Source of the DNA: Planctomycetota bacterium
GTDB lineage: Bacteria > Planctomycetota > UBA11346
Reading direction: 5' to 3'
Length of the DNA stretch: 59,958 nt
Assembly: GCA_028280785.1 (NCBI GenBank)
Contig: JANQLF010000303.1
Location: 1-59,958, forward strand
The translations under genes were made by a program, and so were the position numbers. The notes under the pieces are model-generated. The model searched no databases, had not been told where the DNA came from, and saw only the letters and a program-made list of their open reading frames with translations. Positions 54,109 through 59,958 of the stretch are shown one piece after another. How positions within the stretch are numbered: the first letter of the stretch is position 1; every line of letters begins with the position of its first letter.

Positions 54109-55761
54109 TTGTTTGCGCTTTAACAATTGTTGTAGACCACTCGCCGCCAACATGAGCAACATCAATAAGACACTATAGGCAGCTGCTTTGGCAATACCGC
54201 TTTGAAATATTTGATACATATAGACTGATATCGGAATATTAGCATGACGATAGAGCATAAACGAAGCGACAAATTCCCCTAAGCAGGTTACATAGACTAA
54301 AATACTGGCGGCTATGATCGCAGGCCACATGTGCGGTACAATAATGGTTTGTAAACAGCGCATGGGTGAGGCGCCCAGGCTACGCGCAGCTTCTTCATGT
54401 GATGGGTCCGATGACTCAAGCGCTAAGACCAACGGTCGCAACGCTAGCGGTAAACAACGGATGCAATAAGCGAGTGGGAGTAACCAAACGCCGTGCGCTA
54501 ATACCACAAAAAATGTCTGCGGTGTCGCTACTGAAAAGGCGCGCAATAAACTAAAGGCGATAACCGTACCGGGTAAGGCAAGCGGTAACATCATGCACAT
54601 ATCAATACCAATGGCCCAGCGTTTTTTACTACGCACTATGATACCTGCTGCTAATAAAGACCACAGCATACAAACGATGAGGGCGATAAAGGAATAAAAA
54701 CCAGAATTTAAAATTGGTGCTAATGCGCTGTCGCTGTTAAAAATAGACTGATAATTATCGAGGGTGTATGCAGGTGGTAGGAGACTGGTATCCCACTGCG
54801 GGTAATCACAAAAGGCAATTAAGGTGATATATAATTGTGGTAACAGCATGAAGAAGGTAAGGACACAGGCTGCTGTTGTTGCTAGACGCTTTGGCCAAGC
54901 ATGTAGTTCAGGCAAGGTGAACTGCTGCGTACCTCGACGCGCTTGACCGCGATCCTGCCAGCGTCGTGCTAGAATTAAAAAGACGGTGCAAATGATCGCA
55001 CCAATGACACTGAGTGCTGCGGCAAGTCCATATTGTGGTTCGATAACACCTTCGGCAAAATTCACTTCGTAAATTAACACCGATAAAAATGGTGTGCTGT
55101 TGGCGAGAATATACGGCGCAGAAAATGAGCCCATACTCATCATAAAAGTGAGCGCGGCAGCACTGGCTAAGCTGGGTAATAATTGAGGAAGAGTGATGCT
55201 GAAGAAAATGCGCCAGAAACCTGCACCGAGACTGCGCGCTGCCTCGATTAAAGCATAATCACGACGTTGTAGTGTGGCGCTGCATAAGGCATAAAAATAT
55301 ACTGAAAACGAATAGGCATGCACAAGGATGACAGCAGCAATGCCACCCATGGCACCGATGGGGCGTTCAGTCCCAAAAATATTTTGAAATAATTTAGGAA
55401 AAAAACCAATATCAGTAATAAGCAGCCAAAAAGCGAACATGCCTACTAAGGGTGGCAGCATGAGTGGTGCAAACATCAAGAGTGAACACAGCTTGCGACC
55501 AGGGAAGGTGCGTGTTTGCAATAATAAACTTGCTGGAAAACCGATACACGCTGCACCAAGTGTTGAGAGCACAGAAACCCAGATTGAATTCCAAATACCC
55601 ATCAGCGCATCATTGCTAAAAGCGTCTTGATAATGCGTTAGCGTAAGGCCGTCTTCAGTATGAAAACTTTCCCATAGCAGGGCAGCGAGCGGATACAAAA
55701 TATAGGCTGCAATAAGTAGAAAGCAGCCAGCACCAAAATAATACCAGGAACTGTGCTTCAC
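54097..55761 (-). CDS. ABC transporter permease, fused double (FbpB-like)
   Basis: A 554-residue inner-membrane permease with two six-helix halves. Both halves carry the EAA loop that contacts the ATPase: EAARSLGAGFWRIFFSITLP (about 173-192) and EEAARSLGASPMRC (about 455). This form is typical of iron(III), thiamine or phosphonate ABC importers. It overlaps the ATPase gene by four bases in the PIG-L/solute-binding/ATPase/permease operon. Confidence 0.88.
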   Translation of the reverse strand: MKHSSWYYFGAGCFLLIAAYILYPLAALLWESFHTEDGLTLTHYQDAFSNDALMGIWNSIWVSVLSTLGAACIGFPASLLLQTRTFPGRKLCSLLMFAPLMLPPLVGMFAFWLLITDIGFFPKLFQNIFGTERPIGAMGGIAAVILVHAYSFSVYFYALCSATLQRRDYALIEAARSLGAGFWRIFFSITLPQLLPSLASAAALTFMMSMGSFSAPYILANSTPFLSVLIYEVNFAEGVIEPQYGLAAALSVIGAIICTVFLILARRWQDRGQARRGTQQFTLPELHAWPKRLATTAACVLTFFMLLPQLYITLIAFCDYPQWDTSLLPPAYTLDNYQSIFNSDSALAPILNSGFYSFIALIVCMLWSLLAAGIIVRSKKRWAIGIDMCMMLPLALPGTVIAFSLLRAFSVATPQTFFVVLAHGVWLLPLAYCIRCLPLALRPLVLALESSDPSHEEAARSLGASPMRCLQTIIVPHMWPAIIAASILVYVTCLGEFVASFMLYRHANIPISVYMYQIFQSGIAKAAAYSVLLMLLMLAASGLQQLLKRKQLVT

Positions 55762-56768
55762 GTTTGCTCTTTGTCAAAAAAGCGAATGTGCTGTTGGGCG
55801 GCGCGCACATAAACATGCTGACCAATTTCTGGTAGTTCTTCATCAGTTGATACGGTTACTTCTAAGCGGTAGTTGTCATTTTGCAGGTGTAAGCGATGAA
55901 CGATACCTTGAAACTCGACTAAACGTAACGCACCATTTAATATAGATTCATTTGCATCACAGATGTGTAAATGTTCGGGACGGACTAAAATACTAACATC
56001 ATTTTCAGACACCCCGGGTACAGCACGACGTACATCATCATCAAGCGGAATAATATTGGCCCGACCAAGAAAATTACCGACAAAAGAATTCTGTGGTTGT
56101 TGATAGCATTGTTGTGGCGTGCCCTGCTGGAGCACATGTCCATTACGCATGATAGCCATCTCATCAGCAATTGATAAGGCTTCTTCTTGATCGTGGGTGA
56201 CAAAAATACTGGTGATATTTAAATCATGCACCAAACGACGAATGGCTTGTCGGGTATCGATACGTAAACGTGCGTCTAAATTACTTAAGGGTTCATCAAA
56301 TAATAAAACAGCAGGTTCAATGACGATGGCGCGCGCAAGAGCGACACGTTGTTGTTCGCCGCCAGATAAATCTGGCGTTGCTCGTTCAGCTTTATTGGTC
56401 AGACCTAGCAATCCGAGCGCACGCATCACTTTGTCATGCACTTCAGTAGTACTTAATCCGTGCCCGTGTAATCCATATGCCACATTTTTAAAAACATTCA
56501 TATGCGGAAAGAGCGCATAGTGCTGAAAGACCATGCCAATACGACGATGCTCAGCGGGTAATAAACTAATATCTTGTTCACCAAAAAGAATAGAACCTTG
56601 GTCTTGCTGTTCCAAACCAGCAATCATGCGTAGTAATGTTGTCTTACCGCAACCACTCGGGCCGAGCAGCGTGAATAAGGAGCCGCTGCTGATAGTCAGG
56701 TCAAGTGGTGCTACCGCTTGATGGTCTTCAAAACGTTTTGCAATGCCTCGTATAGTAATTGCTGTCAT
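55758..56768 (-). CDS. ABC transporter ATP-binding protein (FbpC/PotA-like)
   Basis: A 336-residue ATPase with Walker A GPSGCGKTT (36-44), signature LSGGEQQ (134-140), Walker B LLFDEP (155-160) and a C-terminal TOBE-like regulatory domain (from about 240). It powers import by the adjacent permease. The start is directly after the stop of the solute-binding-protein gene. Confidence 0.9.
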   Translation of the reverse strand: MTAITIRGIAKRFEDHQAVAPLDLTISSGSLFTLLGPSGCGKTTLLRMIAGLEQQDQGSILFGEQDISLLPAEHRRIGMVFQHYALFPHMNVFKNVAYGLHGHGLSTTEVHDKVMRALGLLGLTNKAERATPDLSGGEQQRVALARAIVIEPAVLLFDEPLSNLDARLRIDTRQAIRRLVHDLNITSIFVTHDQEEALSIADEMAIMRNGHVLQQGTPQQCYQQPQNSFVGNFLGRANIIPLDDDVRRAVPGVSENDVSILVRPEHLHICDANESILNGALRLVEFQGIVHRLHLQNDNYRLEVTVSTDEELPEIGQHVYVRAAQQHIRFFDKEQT

Positions 56769-57782
56769 TTATTGAGCGCCGCTACCTCGAACTTCGTTTT
56801 TCCAACGTTCCATCCAAGTGCTAGCATCGCTAGCAAAGCTGTTCCAGTCAATAGGAATTGCTTTTATTTCGACAGCCATCCATTCAGGAAGCTTAGTCTT
56901 ATCAATATCTTTACGCGCAATAGGAATGCGGTGATAGCGTTTAGCTTGGTCGACTAATTGATCAGCACTGCTTACCCATTCAAAAAATGCTTCAGCAGCT
57001 TTTCGATTAGGTGCCTTGTTGGTTATGGCAATGCCTTCAAGAACAACCGGTGTGCCCGATTTGGGTACAATAAATCCAAAAGGATAACCATTTTGCTCGG
57101 CTTGAATATAAGCATCAGCCATATTCCACAGGGTGATATTACCTTTGCCGCGTTTAATTTCTTCGTACATCATCAAGGGCTTAGCCGCATAGACGCCGAG
57201 ATTTTGCTTATCGAGTTTTTTCAACCATTCAAAACCAGCGTCAACGGACTCGGCACGCAAGACCATGGCACCATAAATAGTTTTCATGGTACCTGACTGA
57301 AGCGGATCACGAATAATTAATTTACCAGTCCACTTTGGATCCAGAACATCATCCCAATCTTGCGGTGCTTCTTCAGCTTTTAGTTTTTTATTATTATAGA
57401 TGATAACTTCAGGTGTCTGCCAATCGCTAAACCACTTTTTATCTTTTGAATAAGTGCTGGCATCGGCTTGATCGATCCAGCTCGGTGTATAGGCCGCTAA
57501 TAAATCTGAACGCTCGGCACCAATAAATTCACCAACAGGACCACCCCACCAAATATCGGCTTGCGGAGCAGCAGCCTCTGCGCGGATTCGTGATGCACAG
57601 GTAGCGGTCGGTAGATCGTACCAGACCATGTCGATGTCTGGATGCGCCTGTTCAAAAGCCTTTTCAATTGGTTCTAAAATTTCTTTACCGTGTGGAGAAT
57701 AAACAACGACTTGTTGTTTTGTTGAATTACTACCGCAGCTTGCAAACGCGAGGATGCTCAGGGCACATAAAAGTAAACGCAT
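56769..57782 (-). CDS. ABC transporter solute-binding lipoprotein (FbpA-like)
   Basis: A 337-residue lipoprotein; the lipobox is LAFASC with Cys16. VVVYSPHGKEILEPIEKAFEQAHPDIDM is the opening of iron(III)/2-aminoethylphosphonate-type binding proteins, with ADIWWGGPVGEF and GTPVVLEGIAI later. Ligand not determined. Third gene of the four-gene operon. Confidence 0.85.
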   Translation of the reverse strand: MRLLLCALSILAFASCGSNSTKQQVVVYSPHGKEILEPIEKAFEQAHPDIDMVWYDLPTATCASRIRAEAAAPQADIWWGGPVGEFIGAERSDLLAAYTPSWIDQADASTYSKDKKWFSDWQTPEVIIYNNKKLKAEEAPQDWDDVLDPKWTGKLIIRDPLQSGTMKTIYGAMVLRAESVDAGFEWLKKLDKQNLGVYAAKPLMMYEEIKRGKGNITLWNMADAYIQAEQNGYPFGFIVPKSGTPVVLEGIAITNKAPNRKAAEAFFEWVSSADQLVDQAKRYHRIPIARKDIDKTKLPEWMAVEIKAIPIDWNSFASDASTWMERWKNEVRGSGAQ

Positions 57783-57791
57783 GATAAATTC

Positions 57792-58832
57792 CTATTTCTT
57801 TTTCAGTTCTTCAGCTTTTTTGCGATCAGTGCCACCACCAAAGCCATAGGTTTTTGTTTCAAATTGAGGCTCTTCTAAACGTTTAAATAAAGCAGCAGCT
57901 TTTTCATGAGCATGTTTATTATTCACAGCAAAGGGATAGTACCATTCTTGATCGCCTTTGTGCATAGCGAGTTGCATGGTGCCTTGTGATTTATGTTCAG
58001 CGATCACCCAATTGACGATGATTTTATAATTTAGTCGTTCTTTATAACCAAACGGTTGGGTCCGATCAAAAACATGAGGTTTTCCCTCCATCAGTTTGGT
58101 AATCGGAAATTCGTCAAGCCCAGTAAACGGATCCATTTCAACGCCTATGGTATGGCCACGCGAAGCCATAATTACTGGGCGCTTTTCAGCATCGAGCATT
58201 TGTACGGCACGCAGGGCTAAAATGGTCGCACATTTATGATGAGCATGGGTAGTTGGAACGGGCATGTGTACAAAAACGAAATCATAATTATTAGCAACGA
58301 GCATCTTATGGAGCCCATTTTGAATGCGCTCGATGTTCCAAACCTTGGCGTCCTTGCCAAGAATCTCATTAGTGTCTTGGGTATAACGATGATCTTTTTC
58401 CATGAACATATACACATCACGTACGTACATGATTTTGCAGCCGTTGATAAACTCGTTACGACGAATAGCTGGTAAATTCATCCGACCAACTTCTTCGTCA
58501 CTTAATGGACGACCGTAAATTGCCTCGGCCAAAGTTGAGTATTTAAAACCACCTTCGCCGTTCGTAATCATCGCAATATCGACTGCACCATTTAAATGGG
58601 TGCTGGTTTTATAGAGAGTAGCGGCGAATGAACATTCGTCGTCGGGATGGGCGACCACAACGAGGATTTTTGGTCCATCAGCTTTTTTGCGATTGGTGAC
58701 GCTATAAACATCAGCATCAACAATGTCCTGGATTTTTTTCTGCGGTTCTGATGAAGCGTTTGTAGTGCGCTCATTATCTTGGCAGGCAAAGAGGCAGAAG
58801 ATCAAGATCACAAGCAGGCAGAGCAGGCGCAT
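57792..58832 (-). CDS. PIG-L/LmbE-family deacetylase lipoprotein
   Basis: A 346-residue protein with a lipobox (LFAC, Cys17). AHPDDE (61-66) gives the zinc ligands His62 and Asp65, and THAHHKCA the third. PIG-L proteins deacetylate N-acetylglucosamine groups. It opens the ABC operon, nine bases before the binding-protein gene, which suggests that the transported compound is linked to its product. No repressor is adjacent. Confidence 0.85.
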   Translation of the reverse strand: MRLLCLLVILIFCLFACQDNERTTNASSEPQKKIQDIVDADVYSVTNRKKADGPKILVVVAHPDDECSFAATLYKTSTHLNGAVDIAMITNGEGGFKYSTLAEAIYGRPLSDEEVGRMNLPAIRRNEFINGCKIMYVRDVYMFMEKDHRYTQDTNEILGKDAKVWNIERIQNGLHKMLVANNYDFVFVHMPVPTTHAHHKCATILALRAVQMLDAEKRPVIMASRGHTIGVEMDPFTGLDEFPITKLMEGKPHVFDRTQPFGYKERLNYKIIVNWVIAEHKSQGTMQLAMHKGDQEWYYPFAVNNKHAHEKAAALFKRLEEPQFETKTYGFGGGTDRKKAEELKKK

Positions 58833-58961
58833 ATGAATTCCCAGGTGTTCCCGGTAAGCCTATAGCATGTTCACTTGGATAAAGGCTTAATTCTTGGAAA
58901 AGGGTCTCAATTTGTAACATATATTGATAACAGTGTTGAGCTGCTTGTGAGTTAATGCTTT

Positions 58962-59085
58962 CTTTAGAGAGTCGTACGCCGAGGATCCAATTTTTGCTAC
59001 TTGCAAAAAATTTTTCGAAGCCCTAGGCGAAGAAAAATAGGATAGGACAAAGTACGGGGGGTCCGGGGCAACGCCCCGAAATAAA
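58962..59085 (+). repeat. Dispersed palindromic repeat family B, copy 2
   Basis: Order of parts: CTTTAGAGAGTCGTACGCCG, hairpin TTTTTGC/GCAAAAA, hairpin TTCG...CGAA, GGACAAAGTACGGGGGGTCC and the terminal hairpin CGGGGCAACGCCCCG, then AAATAAAA. It matches copies at 23695 (reversed) and 59625. Its last base touches the ATG of the next gene. Confidence 0.8.
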
Positions 59086-59601
59086 ATGCACATTCCCACC
59101 CACGTGCTATCTGGTTGGTTAATCGGTAATATTCCTCCGTTAAATAAACAGCAGCGCTTGTGGTGCATGTTTGCAGCAGCAGCACCCGATCTCGATGGCT
59201 TGGGAATTGTAATCTCGGCGCAGGCTTACGCCGATTACCATCATATTCACGGCCATAATTGGTTGGCTGCTTTAGTCATCAGTGCAATTGCAGCGGGAAT
59301 ATTTAGATCACAGCGTGTGCTCATGGCAGTTATGACCTGTGTCTTGATGCATCTGCATTTTTTTATGGATATGCTAGGATCCTTTCGCGGTGCAGGCATT
59401 CCCTGGGGCATTAAATATAATTTTCCGTTTTCGAAAAAATCATATGCCGTCGATTGGGGTTGGGAGTTAGGAGCTTGGCAGAATTATGTGATTACTGGTA
59501 TTATGATCGTCATCATGATTATCATTGCGATTAAGGCCAGGCGAACGCCATTGGAAACATTGGCGCCATCTTTAGAAAAGAAACTCTATAAAAACGAATA
59601 A
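59086..59601 (+). CDS. YbcI/DUF457-type membrane metal-dependent hydrolase
   Basis: A 171-residue integral membrane protein. MHIPTHVLSGWLIGN and AAAAPDLDG are the family signature (His and Asp presumed metal ligands), followed by HHIHGHNWLAA and three to four hydrophobic segments. The start codon abuts repeat copy 2, so no ribosome site of its own is visible; the conserved N-terminus still supports this ATG. Confidence 0.82.
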   Translation: MHIPTHVLSGWLIGNIPPLNKQQRLWCMFAAAAPDLDGLGIVISAQAYADYHHIHGHNWLAALVISAIAAGIFRSQRVLMAVMTCVLMHLHFFMDMLGSFRGAGIPWGIKYNFPFSKKSYAVDWGWELGAWQNYVITGIMIVIMIIIAIKARRTPLETLAPSLEKKLYKNE

Positions 59602-59612
59602 ATAATCAGACT

Positions 59613-59624
59613 GCCTGAAAAGGC
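59613..59624 (+). terminator. Small hairpin after the YbcI-like gene
   Basis: GCCT-GAAA-AGGC forms a four-base stem 12 bases past the stop. Weak alone; it may act together with repeat copy 3. Confidence 0.35.
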
Positions 59625-59739
59625 GGTCCGGACGCCGACGAATGGTCAGCCATATTTTGGCTGGATTTTTCGGAGCTTTAAGCGGAGAAAAATAATGAGG
59701 ACAAAGTCCGAGGGGGTTCCAGGGGGCAAAGCCCCCTAA
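59625..59739 (+). repeat. Dispersed palindromic repeat family B, copy 3
   Basis: Order of parts: GTCCGGACGCCGACGA, hairpin CAGCCA/TGGCTG, TTCGG...AGCGGAGAAAAATA, GAGGACAAAGTCC, and the terminal hairpin GGGGGC-AAA-GCCCCC followed by TAAA. It matches copies 1 and 2 and fills the junction between convergent genes. Confidence 0.78.
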
Positions 59740-59958
59740 ACTCTAGAAGGCGGCACTTGGAAATATTTTTTGAAGATGCGGCTGAAAAACAACGGATCAT
59801 TAAACCCAACTGAATAAGCTGCTTCTTTAACACTGTGACCGTCAGTTAATAATTGATGAGCACGCATACAGCGTTCGCGGTTGACGACTTCACTCGGCGT
59901 CATGTTTATTTCTTGCTTAAAGATATAATTAATGTGTTCGGGTGTCAGATAAAATGGT
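59736..59958 (-). CDS. AraC-family transcriptional regulator, C-terminal part (cut by window end)
   Basis: The last 74 codons of an AraC gene run off the right edge of the window. Translated from the complement they give PFYLTPEHINYIFKQEINMT, then SVKEAAYSVGFNDPLFFSR and IFKKYFQVPPSRV, the standard second HTH half of this family. The stop codon TAG (complement of CTA at 59736-59738) lies inside the end of repeat copy 3. Confidence 0.8.
   Translation of the reverse strand, partial: PFYLTPEHINYIFKQEINMTPSEVVNRERCMRAHQLLTDGHSVKEAAYSVGFNDPLFFSRIFKKYFQVPPSRV

Noticed and set aside
23692-59740. CRISPR array
   Set aside because: The repeats are few, far apart and palindromic with varied arms; no regular spacers and no cas genes.

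Overview
The window reads as an ordinary chromosomal segment of a Gram-negative, glycan-degrading bacterium, most plausibly from the PVC group (Lentisphaerota-like), though Poribacteria-like or planctomycete relatives cannot be excluded. The reasons are the mix of formylglycine sulfatases, phytanoyl-CoA-type dioxygenases, many AraC regulators, FHA/GAF proteins, beta-helix and heparinase-like enzymes, and moderate GC content. This assignment rests on gene content only. No rRNA, tRNA, CRISPR array, transposase, phage gene or replication origin was recognised. Coding density is high and no gene-free stretch exceeds about 250 bases.

Layout: 0.1-15.6 kb is an accessory carbohydrate region with a clan-A glycoside hydrolase, an SGNH hydrolase, a sialidase-like BNR protein, two sulfatases, a raffinose-synthase/GH36-like enzyme, two PhyH dioxygenases, an aldo-keto reductase, and AraC and IclR regulators, with an RlmM-like methyltransferase embedded. 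From 15.7 to 25.6 kb come a GntR/LacI-type regulator, an Mpv17-like membrane protein, two AraC regulators, an ABC exporter, a sodium:solute symporter, a soluble HAD protein and a third PhyH. From 25.7 to 34.9 kb the content is more housekeeping: YqgE, an orphan ExbD, an FHA-GAF-degenerate HD-GYP protein and Lon. From 35 to 50.5 kb there is a beta-helix protein, a HEAT-like membrane protein, a CCA/poly(A) polymerase, an esterase-DinB-MFS cluster, a PQQ-type propeller, an outer-membrane barrel, DUF309 and a heparinase II/III-like lyase. From 50.6 to 59.9 kb there are a TrmB regulator, a tightly coupled PocR/AraC-HAD-pseudo-metallophosphoesterase operon, a PIG-L deacetylase plus FbpABC-like ABC transporter operon, a YbcI/DUF457 protein and a truncated AraC gene.

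The clearest signals not explained by genes are three dispersed palindromic repeat families. Family A has arms like CCACAGATGGACA (3 copies). A REP-like family has CCTGGGAGCGCGACC-type units (2 inverted pairs, one nested inside a family A element). Family B is about 120-140 bp with hairpins whose arms differ between copies while pairing is kept (3 copies). Convergent gene ends here are either essentially zero-spaced or filled with such a palindromic element. At protein level the most notable items are a metallophosphoesterase-fold exported protein that lacks nearly all metal ligands, in a translationally coupled operon with a PocR-type regulator, and an FHA-GAF protein with a degenerate HD-GYP domain. 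I did not find a cluster that I can claim as a wholly new defence or biosynthetic system.
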